49,719 nucleotides of DNA, from positions 1 through 49,719 of the forward strand of contig JAABQQ010000033.1 in assembly GCA_011391405.1 (NCBI GenBank), in the 5' to 3' direction. Made by a program: the position numbers and the translations under genes. The notes under the pieces were generated by a model. That model was given only the letters and a program-made list of their open reading frames with translations, was not told the origin of the DNA and ran no database searches. Within the stretch, counting starts at the first letter, position 1; each line of letters starts with the position of its first letter. Source of the stretch: Gammaproteobacteria bacterium (GTDB taxonomy: Bacteria > Pseudomonadota > Gammaproteobacteria > Steroidobacterales > Steroidobacteraceae). Below, piece by piece: positions 8,981 to 17,860 of this stretch.

Positions 8981-10384
8981 ATGAACGGCGAGTACTCCGA
9001 CGCATTGGTCGTGTTCGGCATCACGGGCGACCTTGCCTTCAAGAAGATTCTTCCCGCGCTCGAGAATCTCGAGCGACGCGGCCGATTGCCGGAGATCGTC
9101 GTCGGCGTCGCACGTGGCGGACAGACGCGGGATTCATTGATCGTCCGGCTGCGGGAAAGCCTGGCGCAGCAAGGCGACGGCACCGACCCGGAAGCGCTGC
9201 GGCGTCTTGAAGCCAGGTTGCAGCTCGTCGACGGCGACTACCGCGACGACGCCACCTTCGTCGCGTTGCGCAAGGCACTGGACGGTGCCCGGCGTCCCTG
9301 CCACTACCTGGCTATTCCGCCGAGTTTATTCGCGACGGTCGCCGCGAAGCTCGGCAGCTCGGGTTGCGCGGCGAACGCCCGTGTCGTCGTCGAGAAGCCC
9401 CTCGGGCGCGATCTCTCGAGCGCCCGGACGATCAACCGCGCGCTGCGCCAGGTCGTCGACGAGAAATCGATTTATCGCATCGATCACTTTCTCGGCAAGG
9501 AAGCCGTGCAGAACCTGCTGTACTTCCGGTTCGCCAACTCCATCATCGAGCCGCTGTGGAACCGCACGCACGTCGAGCACGTGCAGATCACCATGGCCGA
9601 GAAGTTCGGCGTCGAGGGCCGTGGCAGGCTGTACGAAGAACTCGGCGCGGTGCGGGACGTCGTGCAGAACCACCTGCTGCAGGTGCTGGCGATCCTGGCG
9701 ATGGAACCGCCCATCGGCACCGGCCCCGAAGCGATGCGCGACGAGAAGATGAAGGTGCTGCGCGCCATCCGGCACCCGGACCGCCGCGACATCGTGCGCG
9801 GCCAGTACGAGGGGTATCGCAGCGAGGACGGCGTCAGTCCAAACTCGGATGCCGAAACGTACGCAGCACTGCGTTTCGAGATCGATTCGTGGCGCTGGGC
9901 CGACGTGCCGTTTTTCATCCGGACCGGGAAGCGGATGCCGGTGACAGCAACCGAGGTGATGGCGACGTTTCGACGTCCGCCACAGCGACTGTTCGATGAA
10001 ACCCTGCCGCCGCGCGCGAATTACCTGCGGTTCAGGCTCGGACCGGACCGCATTGCGATTGCGCTCGGTGTCCGCACCAAGGATGCCGGCGAAGCAATGG
10101 TGGGCGAGGAAACCGAACTCTATGCCTGCAATTCGCGGACGGATGAGATGACGCCGTACGAGCGACTGCTGGGTGATGCAATGCGTGGCGACGCGACGTT
10201 GTTCGCGCGCCAGGATTCCGTCGAGGTGGCCTGGGACATCGTGGATCGACTGCTGGCCAGCGGCCCCCAGGCAGAACGGTATGCGTCGGGCAGCTGGGGA
10301 CCGGATGGCGCGGCGCGCATGGTCGAACGCTTTGGCGGCTGGTACGACCCGCCGTCGGTTACAATTTCGACACCCTGCGGCTGA
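8981..10384 (+). CDS. zwf: Glucose-6-phosphate 1-dehydrogenase
   Basis: 467 residues. It oxidises glucose-6-phosphate to 6-phosphogluconolactone with NADP(+), the first step of the oxidative pentose phosphate and Entner-Doudoroff routes. The nucleotide loop reads [10 protein letters not shown] near residue 14 (family consensus GATGDLA.RK), EKPLGRDL follows at about 138, and the active-site signature RIDHFLGKE is at 166-174 with the catalytic His169. Length is slightly under the usual 480-500. No Shine-Dalgarno sequence stands out before ATG 8981; TAATAT across the lpxD stop codon may be a -10 box. It ends three bases from the convergent 6-phosphogluconate dehydrogenase; no lactonase gene lies between. 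Confidence 0.95.
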   Translation: MNGEYSDALVVFGITGDLAFKKILPALENLERRGRLPEIVVGVARGGQTRDSLIVRLRESLAQQGDGTDPEALRRLEARLQLVDGDYRDDATFVALRKALDGARRPCHYLAIPPSLFATVAAKLGSSGCAANARVVVEKPLGRDLSSARTINRALRQVVDEKSIYRIDHFLGKEAVQNLLYFRFANSIIEPLWNRTHVEHVQITMAEKFGVEGRGRLYEELGAVRDVVQNHLLQVLAILAMEPPIGTGPEAMRDEKMKVLRAIRHPDRRDIVRGQYEGYRSEDGVSPNSDAETYAALRFEIDSWRWADVPFFIRTGKRMPVTATEVMATFRRPPQRLFDETLPPRANYLRFRLGPDRIAIALGVRTKDAGEAMVGEETELYACNSRTDEMTPYERLLGDAMRGDATLFARQDSVEVAWDIVDRLLASGPQAERYASGSWGPDGAARMVERFGGWYDPPSVTISTPCG

Positions 10385-10387
10385 CGG

Positions 10388-11302
10388 TCACTTCGTTTTC
10401 ACCGCGTGCCCGCCGAAGGCCTGCCGCATTCGTGCCAGCAATCGGTTGGTGAAATCGCCTTTGCCCTGGCTCGCGAAGCGTTCCATCAGTGACAGCGTCA
10501 TGACGGGCGTCGGCACACCTAGTTCAATGGACTCGATGGCCGTCCAGCGGCCTTCTCCGGAATCCGCCACGAACGGCGCTGTCGACTCGAGCGTGGCGTC
10601 CCTGGCCAGGAACTCGGCCGTGAGGTCCAGCAGCCAGGACCGAATCACCGTGCCGTGTCGCCAGGCTGCCGTGATCTGTGGCAGGTCTAGCGCAAACTCG
10701 CTCTTGGCGCGCATCAACGCCAGCCCTTCGGCATAGGCCTGCATCATTCCGTACTCGATACCGTTGTGGACCATCTTGGTGAAGTGCCCCGCGCCCGCCG
10801 GACCGCAGTGCACCCAACCGCGATCCGGTGCAGGCGCCAGCGCCTGCAGCACGGGTTCGATCGCGCGGACAGCCGCACCTTCGCCACCCACCATCAGTCC
10901 GTAACCGTTCTCGAGGCCCCAGACGCCACCCGAGACGCCGGCATCGACGAACAGGATGCCGTGTGCGCCGAGGTCCGACGCGTGCCGCTGGCTGTCCTTG
11001 TACATCGCGTTAGCGCCGTCGACGACGATGTCGCCGGGCGACAGCAGGGACGCCAGCCGGGCCAGCGTTTCATCCGTGGGCGCCCCGGCGGGCAGCATCA
11101 ACCAGACGAGCTTCGGCGAGGGCAAGCCCGCCACGAGCGCCTCCAGCGTGTCGGCGGGCGAGATGCGCGGCTCATCCGCCATTGCGGCGCGAGCCTCGGC
11201 AGAGCGATCCCAGGCCAATACGGTATGACCGGCGCGCGCGAGGCGACGACTCATGTTGCCGCCCATCCGACCGAGTCCAATCATTCCCAGCGTGAGGTTC
11301 AT
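10388..11302 (-). CDS. gnd: 6-phosphogluconate dehydrogenase, decarboxylating (short GndA-type)
   Basis: 304 residues from the ATG at 11302 (MNLTLGMIGLGRMGG), the length of the short, often NAD-linked form rather than the 470-residue enzyme. It converts 6-phosphogluconate to ribulose-5-phosphate and CO2. The dinucleotide loop GMIGLGRMGGNM is at the N-terminus and the catalytic segment GPAGAGHFTKMVHNGIEYGM supplies the conserved Lys and Asn. Upstream in-frame codons (to 11470) have a composition unlike coding sequence; ATG 11317 (MDRNA) is a second choice. With zwf it forms the oxidative pentose phosphate pair, transcribed convergently. Confidence 0.92.
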   Translation of the reverse strand: MNLTLGMIGLGRMGGNMSRRLARAGHTVLAWDRSAEARAAMADEPRISPADTLEALVAGLPSPKLVWLMLPAGAPTDETLARLASLLSPGDIVVDGANAMYKDSQRHASDLGAHGILFVDAGVSGGVWGLENGYGLMVGGEGAAVRAIEPVLQALAPAPDRGWVHCGPAGAGHFTKMVHNGIEYGMMQAYAEGLALMRAKSEFALDLPQITAAWRHGTVIRSWLLDLTAEFLARDATLESTAPFVADSGEGRWTAIESIELGVPTPVMTLSLMERFASQGKGDFTNRLLARMRQAFGGHAVKTK

Positions 11303-11469
11303 CGCGTTCCGATCCATTGCAGCCCGGCGGGGGCGATCGATGGTCGCGCGATGCCGGGACGCGCACAAGGGTGCTCCTGTCGTTGGTCCGTTGCTGGATT
11401 TCGGGGAGCTCGCGCGGGCGATCCCGTGGTTGCCGGGTCTAGAATGGCGGCCTGAGACGGAGAACGACA

Positions 11470-13014
11470 ATGAACGGCGCCCAGTCCCTGCTGCAGACCC
11501 TGGTCAATTGCGAAGTCGAAGTCTGCTTCGGCAACCCCGGCACTTCGGAGATGCATTTCGTCGCCGCGCTCGACTCGGTGCCGCAGATGCGTTCCGTGCT
11601 GTGCCTGTTTGAAGGCGTGGTCACTGGCGCAGCCGATGGCTACGGACGGGTCGCCGGCAAGCCGGCCGCGACGCTGCTGCACCTGGGGCCCGGCCTTGCC
11701 AATGGCCTGGCGAACCTGCACAACGCGCGTCGCGCCAGCACGCCGCTGGTGAACATCGTCGGCGATCACGCCACCTATCACCTGCAGTACGACGCCCCGC
11801 TGACGTCCGACATCGTCGGCTTTGCGCGCCCGGTGTCTTCCTGGATTCACGAATCGAAGAGTGCTGACGGCGTCGCGTCGGATGCGGCGCGGGCGGTCCA
11901 GGCTGCTCGCTCGACGCCCGGTGGCGTGTCCACGCTGATTCTCCCGGCCGACACCGCCTGGAACGAAGCTCAGCGCGCCGAGCAGAAGCTGCCGGATGTG
12001 GTTGCTGCGCCGGCCAGCGCGAACGCTATCGATGCCGCAGCCAGGCTGTTGTCGAATGGCAGGAAAACCGCGCTGCTGTTACGCGGTGCGTCGCTCTACG
12101 GCGCGGGCCTCGAGGCCGCCGGTCGCGTGCAGGCAAAGACGGGCGCACGATTGCTGTGCGACACGTTCGCGCCGCATGCCGAACTCGGCGCAGGTCGCGT
12201 TCCAGTCGAACGCATTCCCTACTTCGCGGAACAGATCGTCGACTTCCTGAAGGACTTCGAGCAGATCATCTTCGTCGGCGCCAAGCCGCCCGTGTCCTTC
12301 TTCGCGTATCCCGGCAAGCCGAGCTGGTGCGTGCCCGCGGGATCGCACCTCAGTTACCTTGCGCACGCGCATCAGGACGGCGCCCAGGCTCTCGCGGCGC
12401 TGGCCGACTCACTCGGCGCCCCCGCGCGTTCGCCGGTGCGGATTCCGCTGCAATTGCCGGAACTGCCAGACGGCCCCTTGACCGCTCTCGGCGTGGCACA
12501 GGTGATTGCCGCGATGACGCCCGACAACGTCATCTTTGCCGATGAGTCCGCGACCTCGTCGTTCGCGTTGCTCACGACGATGGCGCGGGCCCGGCCACAC
12601 ACGCACCTGCCCCTGACCGGCGGTTCGATCGGCCAGGGCCTGCCGCTCGCAGTCGGCGCGGCCATCGCTGCGCCGGACCGCAAGGTGATCTGTCCGCATG
12701 GCGACGGCGGCGCGGCCTATACGATGCAGGCGTTGTGGACGATGGCGCGCGAGAAGCTCGACGTCGTGATCGTAATCTACGCCAACCGCTCGTACGCGAT
12801 CCTCAACATCGAGCTCGGGCGCGTCGGTGCGATCGGCAGCGGTCCGGTCGCGATGTCGATGCTCGACCTGCACAACCCGGAAATGAACTGGACGAAGATC
12901 GCCGAAGGCCTCGGCGTCGAGGCCAGCCGTTCGACGACGTGCGAGGAGTTTGCGGCGCAGTACTCGTCGGCGCTCAAGCACCGAGGACCACGCCTGATAG
13001 AGGCGATGATCTGA
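11470..13014 (+). CDS. ThDP-dependent enzyme, acetolactate synthase large subunit-like
   Basis: 514 residues with the three-domain fold of thiamine-diphosphate decarboxylases and synthases. The N-terminal pyrimidine domain shows NPGTSEMHFVAALD and the conserved glutamate in LCLFEGVVTGAADGYGR. The C-terminal cofactor motif starts with GDG at 411-413 and ends in the ANRSY asparagine. It is shorter than IlvB (about 570) and has no small subunit beside it, so biosynthetic acetolactate synthase is doubtful; benzoylformate-decarboxylase-like or other 2-oxoacid decarboxylation is equally possible. RBS GGAGA precedes ATG 11470. A clear paralogue lies at 38453-40108. It is divergent from gnd across 167 bp. 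Confidence 0.85.
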   Translation: MNGAQSLLQTLVNCEVEVCFGNPGTSEMHFVAALDSVPQMRSVLCLFEGVVTGAADGYGRVAGKPAATLLHLGPGLANGLANLHNARRASTPLVNIVGDHATYHLQYDAPLTSDIVGFARPVSSWIHESKSADGVASDAARAVQAARSTPGGVSTLILPADTAWNEAQRAEQKLPDVVAAPASANAIDAAARLLSNGRKTALLLRGASLYGAGLEAAGRVQAKTGARLLCDTFAPHAELGAGRVPVERIPYFAEQIVDFLKDFEQIIFVGAKPPVSFFAYPGKPSWCVPAGSHLSYLAHAHQDGAQALAALADSLGAPARSPVRIPLQLPELPDGPLTALGVAQVIAAMTPDNVIFADESATSSFALLTTMARARPHTHLPLTGGSIGQGLPLAVGAAIAAPDRKVICPHGDGGAAYTMQALWTMAREKLDVVIVIYANRSYAILNIELGRVGAIGSGPVAMSMLDLHNPEMNWTKIAEGLGVEASRSTTCEEFAAQYSSALKHRGPRLIEAMI

Positions 13015-13026
13015 TACCGATACGCG

Positions 13027-13905
13027 TCAGGTCCGCCGCAGCATCAGGACGTTGCCACCCACGGCGAGTGCCGCGCCCACGAACGTAAGAGCGTCCGGGC
13101 GGAATCCCTCGAAGGCCATCGACACCACGAGCGCAAGCAGGGGCGTCATGACGCCGATAGTGCCCGTGGGACCCGGTCCAATTCGCTCCTGCAGGGTGAG
13201 GAAGCAGGCAAACGTCAGCACCGACCCGGCCAGGGCCAGGTAAAACAGGGCCAGCCACCAAGAGGCGATGGCCGGTGGAACAAAGCTCTGGCCCTGCAGC
13301 AATGCAAGCAACGCCGACACGGCGGCTCCGTAGAGCATGCCGAACCCGAGCGCCGGCCAGAACGGCAGGCCGCGAGCACGGTTGCGACTGGCGGTCAGGC
13401 TGCCGACTGTCGACAGCAAGACGGAACCCACGGTGAACAGCGCTCCAAGCAAAGTGTTCCGATCGCCGGAGGCCTCGCCGAACTCCGGCCAGAAGATCAG
13501 CGCGACGCCGGCGATGCCGAGCCAGCCGCCAAGGATGAAGCGCGGCCGCAGGTTGACGCCGAAAAGCGCGCGAGCGCCGAGGCCCGCCACGAGCGGAGAA
13601 GCCGAGTAGCCCACTGCGACCAACCCCGACACGAGGTGTTGCTCCGCGTGGTAGACGCAGACGTACGACACGCCGTACATGAAGCCACCCTGCAACGCGA
13701 ACACCGCGTGCTGGGCTGGGCTGAAACGCAGGTCCTCCTGTCGCAACACGCACAGGACGAGGATCACCGCTCCGGCCAGCGCGAAGCGCATTGCCACACC
13801 GACCTCGGGCGCCGTGTGGCCGATCTGGTACGTGATCGCAAACCAGGTCGTGCTCCACGTGAGCACGCAAATCGCAAACAGTTGCCAGTTCTTGAGTCGG
13901 TGCAT
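13027..13905 (-). CDS. EamA/DMT family transporter
   Basis: 292 residues from the ATG at 13905 (MHRLKNWQLFAICVLTWSTT). About ten hydrophobic segments are arranged as two EamA repeats, as in ten-helix drug/metabolite exporters of the inner membrane. The CVLTWSTTWFAI opening is characteristic of the first repeat. The in-frame extension to 13977 is not protein-like. Substrate is unknown. Its stop lies 12 bp from that of the convergent ThDP enzyme. Confidence 0.88.
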   Translation of the reverse strand: MHRLKNWQLFAICVLTWSTTWFAITYQIGHTAPEVGVAMRFALAGAVILVLCVLRQEDLRFSPAQHAVFALQGGFMYGVSYVCVYHAEQHLVSGLVAVGYSASPLVAGLGARALFGVNLRPRFILGGWLGIAGVALIFWPEFGEASGDRNTLLGALFTVGSVLLSTVGSLTASRNRARGLPFWPALGFGMLYGAAVSALLALLQGQSFVPPAIASWWLALFYLALAGSVLTFACFLTLQERIGPGPTGTIGVMTPLLALVVSMAFEGFRPDALTFVGAALAVGGNVLMLRRT

Positions 13906-13975
13906 CGTGCTGAATGCGCTGCGAGGAACGCACCGGCATTGCAGGAAGTCTAGCGGATATCGACAAATCAGCTGC

Positions 13976-14016
13976 AATGCTGCTTCGCAGCATTTCCGGT
14001 GGAGTTAGCGTATACT
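13976..14016. promoter_or_regulatory. Perfect hairpin followed by a TATACT -10 box
   Basis: AATGCTGC-TTC-GCAGCATT (13976-13994) is a perfect 8-bp stem with a 3-base loop. TATACT (14011-14016) follows 16 bases later and is a good -10 box facing the small ORF at 14158. No canonical -35 is visible; the hairpin overlaps that position, so it could be an operator. The leader would be about 135 nt. Confidence 0.35.
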
Positions 14017-14157
14017 CCGGGTCGCTGTTCAGCATTGACGGTTCGCCGGCTTCACTGCGCCGTCTTGAATCGGGCCTCCGTGCCTGTCGCCTGAATCCCG
14101 TCGTTTACGCAACGCATCGTCGGCTGCGAGGCACGGGCATTCATTCCGGAGAATCTC

Positions 14158-14253
14158 TTGTCCACTTTCGTCGTTCTGTTCGGTACCACCGCCCTGGTGG
14201 CCACGGCCCTGCTCTTTGTCCTGCAGATGTTCGAGGACTTTCGCAATGCTTGA
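14158..14253 (+). CDS. Putative 31-residue single-helix membrane peptide, TTG start
   Basis: TTG at 14158 is preceded by GGAG (14148-14151) six bases away. The peptide begins MSTFVVLFGTTALVATALLF and ends VLQMFEDFRNA: one transmembrane helix of about 20 residues with an acidic/basic tail. The layout and the ending resemble the 25-residue peptide at 1240-1317 (TQVEDLAA). A TATACT box and hairpin upstream give it a plausible promoter. An overlapping ATG at 14246 opens a 78-codon frame that I do not consider secure. Function unknown. Confidence 0.42.
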   Translation: MSTFVVLFGTTALVATALLFVLQMFEDFRNA

Positions 14254-14558
14254 CTGGATGCTCAATACGCGTGGTCGTTTCGGCTTCGAGCGCACGGTGC
14301 AGGAACGCTCGTGCACTGCCGCAAGTGGAGATTGGACGACGCGACCCGACATCGGGCAGGTTCGGGCCTCGGGCCTCGAAGAGGGCTCCACCCGTCGACG
14401 CCCTGTGCGTTCGCTGGCCGTGTGGAATACCGGGTGGCATCGCGCCGTGCACGACTTCGCCCGGGACCGGAACACGCCGTGAAGCGTTGGATGGCGCACG
14501 CCAGATCAGGCCGCACCTGTCCGGCTCCGTTGCTGCCGTTCAGCGTGCTCTGGGGTGG
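14254..14558. other. Stretch without a secure gene
   Basis: An ATG at 14246 overlapping the small peptide's stop opens a frame to 14482 (MLDWMLNTRGRFGFERTV at the start), but its later half is Arg/Ser-rich and looks like chance. The minus strand frames look like mirrors. I see no repeat, tRNA or clear terminator here. Confidence 0.4.
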
Positions 14559-15305
14559 TCAGCCGCCCGTGATCAGCGCGTCCGGAATCTCGTAACGCTC
14601 GCTCTCGCCCAGCGTCACGATGGTGACGTCGCCCTTGCGCTCGAAGGTCAGCGCATCCCTGGCCATCGCATTCGATGCCGTGGGCTTGCCCTGCACGAAC
14701 AGGATACTGCGCTTCTCGACACTGCCGGGGATGTCGAGCGTGGCCGTCCCATCGAAGCCGCGTCGGATAACGAACGCATCGCACTCGCGCGGCGTAGTTT
14801 CGAATGCGGACACGCATTTGATCTTTGCGGTCGCGTGGTACGACGTCCCCGGGATCAGTGCGTCACCGGAGGCTGCAGTCGGCGTGAGCGCCTTGCCGCT
14901 GACGCCAACGGTGAGCGTGTAGTTGCTGTTCTCACCGCGCCGCGCCGCTGGGCGCATCAAGTAGACACGCACTATGTAGTCGCCATCCGCCGGCAACACA
15001 CCCGAGTAGTTCTCGCCGCTGTCGCCCACGAACATCGCACTGCCCTGCGAGGCGGGCGGCATCACGTTGAAGTAGTTCTGCGCATTGGTCTTCTGCAGCT
15101 TGACCGACAGGGTCTGCCCCGCGGCGGCGCGCACGACGTAATCGACTGTTGCATCGCCCTTGAGCTGCCCCTCGATGTCGGCCGACGATGCTCCCTTGGC
15201 GAACTGCACCGTTTCCTGACGGATCCCCGCAGCGGCGATGGCCGTGCCCGCCACGGATTGAGCGAGAACGAGAATCAGCGTTGCTGTGGCCAGACGAAAG
15301 TTCAT
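14559..15305 (-). CDS. Exported protein with a PliG-like (g-type lysozyme inhibitor) domain
   Basis: 248 residues. A signal peptide (LATATLILVLAQSVAGTAIAAA) is followed by a beta-rich domain: VQFAKGASSADIEGQLKGDA, then AAGQTLSVKL, then GVLPADGDYIVRVYLMRPAAR with a closing NYTLTVGV. The order FxKG.SSA..(E)G..KG, AxxGQ..V, LPA.G.Y..RV...R..AR matches what I recall of PliG-type lysozyme inhibitors and PPC-like domains. A second, C-terminal domain of about 110 residues with one possible disulfide (KCVSAFETTPRECDAF) has no assignment. It should sit in the periplasm. The link to lysozyme inhibition rests on remembered motif order, not on an alignment. Confidence 0.7.
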   Translation of the reverse strand: MNFRLATATLILVLAQSVAGTAIAAAGIRQETVQFAKGASSADIEGQLKGDATVDYVVRAAAGQTLSVKLQKTNAQNYFNVMPPASQGSAMFVGDSGENYSGVLPADGDYIVRVYLMRPAARRGENSNYTLTVGVSGKALTPTAASGDALIPGTSYHATAKIKCVSAFETTPRECDAFVIRRGFDGTATLDIPGSVEKRSILFVQGKPTASNAMARDALTFERKGDVTIVTLGESERYEIPDALITGG

Positions 15306-15368
15306 GTCAGTACCTCGACAAAGAGCGGGAATCCGGGTGCCAGAAACAGCATTCTTCGGCCCGCCGCA

Positions 15369-16262
15369 TTATCGGGGTCTGCGCGGTGTGCGCTCAATGC
15401 GGACTTGCGAATCACGCCGGTACGCGGACGGCGTGAGCCCGCGTTCGGCAACGAACGCACTGCAGAAGTGGCTCTGGCCACGGAAACCCACGACGTCGGC
15501 GATCTCACGAATGCTGAGCCCGGTCGTTCGCAGCAGCTCACATGATCGCTCGATCCTTGCCTTGCGCAAATACCGGTGCGGCGTAATCCCCATCGCCTGC
15601 CGAAAATCGCTGGTAAAACTGGTGACACCGACGCCACATGTCCGCGCCAGGTCCCGCACCGACAGTGGCTCACCGAGATGAGCGAGCATGTGTCGCTTGG
15701 CCACGTGCGCGACCCGCAGACGGCCGCGGGAAACAGGCAGGTCGAGGGTCGCGCGAGGCCGTTCGAGCTCACTCTGCAGTTCGGCCAGCAGCGCGTTAGC
15801 GAGCGACTTCAAGTACGGGTCCGCGTGCGAGTTCGCCTCGAGCTCGCTCATCAGGCGGCGTGTGATCGATACGATCACCTCGTTGGTGAAGGTCACGGGT
15901 TCCCCCGGCCCGCTCCGCAGCAGCCACGCCGGTAGAGACCGCGCGTCGTCGAAGTAGACGACCGTGCCTTCGCCGACCCCGCGCAGTGCCACCTCGGCAC
16001 GGACACCTCGCGGCACGAAAGTCACCAACCCGGGGAGCGACTGCTTCAGGCGCCGTCGATCCCTGGAGAGGTAGTCCAGCGGCTTGCCGCCCGTGTGCAC
16101 GAGCAACAGGGGAATGGGCAGCGGCGGCACCGTGATCGACTCGAACAGGGCCTGGTGTCGGTCAAGTACGACGGGCCAGCGGCCCTGCACCCGCCCGCTG
16201 CCGATCGGGCTGCCGACGATGCGCCTGATGAGCTTGCGAACGCGGTGAGTGGAGCCGGGCAT
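15369..16262 (-). CDS. AraC family transcriptional regulator
   Basis: 297 residues from the ATG at 16262 (MPGSTHRV). A ligand-sensing N-terminal half (residues 40-170) is joined to a C-terminal AraC DNA-binding domain with two helix-turn-helix motifs: LSVRDLARTCGVGVTSFTSDFRQAMGI and the signature LSIREIADVVGFRGQSHFCSAFVAERGLTPSAYR. An ATG at 16361 is in frame but would leave only 14 bp to the divergent FadL gene, too little for promoters. The divergent arrangement suggests that it controls that porin, perhaps in response to a hydrophobic ligand. Confidence 0.87.
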   Translation of the reverse strand: MPGSTHRVRKLIRRIVGSPIGSGRVQGRWPVVLDRHQALFESITVPPLPIPLLLVHTGGKPLDYLSRDRRRLKQSLPGLVTFVPRGVRAEVALRGVGEGTVVYFDDARSLPAWLLRSGPGEPVTFTNEVIVSITRRLMSELEANSHADPYLKSLANALLAELQSELERPRATLDLPVSRGRLRVAHVAKRHMLAHLGEPLSVRDLARTCGVGVTSFTSDFRQAMGITPHRYLRKARIERSCELLRTTGLSIREIADVVGFRGQSHFCSAFVAERGLTPSAYRRDSQVRIERTPRRPR

Positions 16263-16375
16263 GTCGACCGGCACTGTAGCGAAAGAAAACGACAAATGCT
16301 GCGGTGGAATTCGATAAAGCCAGGCTGCCTGAGGATTACTTTCCCAGCCTGCAGTCTTCATAACAGAGCAAGGTC

Positions 16376-17659
16376 ATGCGCCTGCAAGGCAAGCTTCCGC
16401 GACGGACGGCATCGATCGGCCTCGCCGCGATCGTCCTCGCCTCCCCTTGCTGGGGAGCCGGGCCGTGGCTCGCGGAGACGGGTGGCGCAGACATGGGTAT
16501 GGCAGGCGCCGGTCGCGCAGCCATGTCGCTGGATGCGGCCTCTCTCGCTTCCAATCCTGCAGCGCTGGCCGGGCTGTCCGGCACCACGATGACGGTGGCA
16601 GCGATGCCGTTCAGGCTGGATTATAAATTCCTGGGATCCGACGACACGCCGGCGACGGCCACCAACCATGAAGGCGTGAGCGTCGTCCCGGCGCTGTTCG
16701 CAGTTCACCAGGCCGATCGACTGGCATACGGCATCGGCGTCTACAGCTACTTCGGACTTGCGCTCGATTCCGGCAACCAGTGGGCGGGCCGACGAGTCAT
16801 CGAGCAGGCCGGGATTGCCACTCTCAACATTGCCCCGGGCGTCGCGTGGGCAGCGACGGATCAGCTGACGCTCGGGGTGTCCGTCGCCGCGCAGCTGATG
16901 GACCCGATGGCGCGCGTGGCCGTGGCTAACGACGCAACCTTCTATGGGCCGCCCGTCGGGCTGCCTGACGGTCAGCTGGAATTGAGCGGTCAGTCGTGGG
17001 CTGTCGGCGGACAACTGGGACTGACTTACGCGCTGACGGCGCGATCGACGTTAGGGTTGGCATGGACAGCGCCGGTGGACCACACGGTCGCCTTCGACGT
17101 CTCGGCGCAGGACCTGCATCCAGTGCTGGCCACGCTGCTGCCCCCCGACGACGCCGCAAATATCGATATCACACTGCCGCAGCAACTCCTGTTGGGCTTT
17201 GCTTACCAGGCGAACGACGAAACGACGCTGGCACTTGGCCTGTCGTGGCAGGACTGGTCCGTGTTCGGCGAATCGAAGCTGAAGCTGCCGGGATACTCCT
17301 CACCGCTGCTTGCCAGCGGCCTGCAGGACACCTGGGGCGCTGCCATAGGCGTACGGCGCGCGTTCGGCAACGACTGGGCCGCTTCGACCGGCGTCAGTTA
17401 CGAGAGCAATCCCGCGACGGCAGGAGGAACAGCCGCGTACTTCCCGGTCGCCGAGCAATGGAGAATCGCCGCAGGCGCCGAGCACTCCTTGAACGAGGCA
17501 TGGCGTCTGCGCGCAGAGCTGTCCGTCGTCCTGCAGGGCAACGCCGACATCGTGCAACTGACGCATCCTTTGCCCCTGCCCGGTATCCCACCCTTGACCG
17601 GCACTTACGCAGACACACGCGTCTACATGCTGGCCATCGCTGCCGATTTCACGCTGTAG
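16376..17659 (+). CDS. OmpP1/FadL family outer membrane transporter
   Basis: 427 residues. After a signal peptide ending ASPCWGAG comes the FadL N-terminal hatch motif TGGADMGMAGAGRAAMSLDAASLASNPAA (shown in pieces: GGADMGMAGAGRAA, then SLASNPAALA), followed by alternating amphipathic beta strands and a C-terminal aromatic-rich strand AIAADFTL. The family forms 14-stranded barrels that import long-chain fatty acids or aromatic hydrocarbons across the outer membrane. The acyl-CoA dehydrogenase at 1314 could use such substrates, but the two genes are far apart. AAGG just upstream of ATG 16376 may serve as RBS. Confidence 0.9.
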   Translation: MRLQGKLPRRTASIGLAAIVLASPCWGAGPWLAETGGADMGMAGAGRAAMSLDAASLASNPAALAGLSGTTMTVAAMPFRLDYKFLGSDDTPATATNHEGVSVVPALFAVHQADRLAYGIGVYSYFGLALDSGNQWAGRRVIEQAGIATLNIAPGVAWAATDQLTLGVSVAAQLMDPMARVAVANDATFYGPPVGLPDGQLELSGQSWAVGGQLGLTYALTARSTLGLAWTAPVDHTVAFDVSAQDLHPVLATLLPPDDAANIDITLPQQLLLGFAYQANDETTLALGLSWQDWSVFGESKLKLPGYSSPLLASGLQDTWGAAIGVRRAFGNDWAASTGVSYESNPATAGGTAAYFPVAEQWRIAAGAEHSLNEAWRLRAELSVVLQGNADIVQLTHPLPLPGIPPLTGTYADTRVYMLAIAADFTL

Positions 17660-17860
17660 CGGACAGCGAGGCCTGCACCGACCGTCTAAGCTCACGACAG
17701 GCGGTGCCAGTGGCGAGCAACCCTGGCGGGTGAACAGGATCGTTACCGGTAGCTCCCGCGGCACAAACTGCCCGGATCCGTACGACGGCAGTCGCAAGCG
17801 GACACAGCACAGGTAACATTGGCAATTACTGGGCGGGCCGGCCCCAACCATGAATTCACG

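Noticed and set aside
14246-14482. 78-codon frame overlapping the stop of the small membrane peptide
   Set aside because: The ATGCTTGA overlap is suggestive, but the later part is Arg/Ser-rich, no motif is seen and there is no RBS support.
13914-15545. 543-codon plus-strand frame across the 14-kb intergenic region
   Set aside because: It crosses the antisense of the PliG-like gene and promoter-like sequence, has no RBS or start signal, and its composition is unlike coding sequence.
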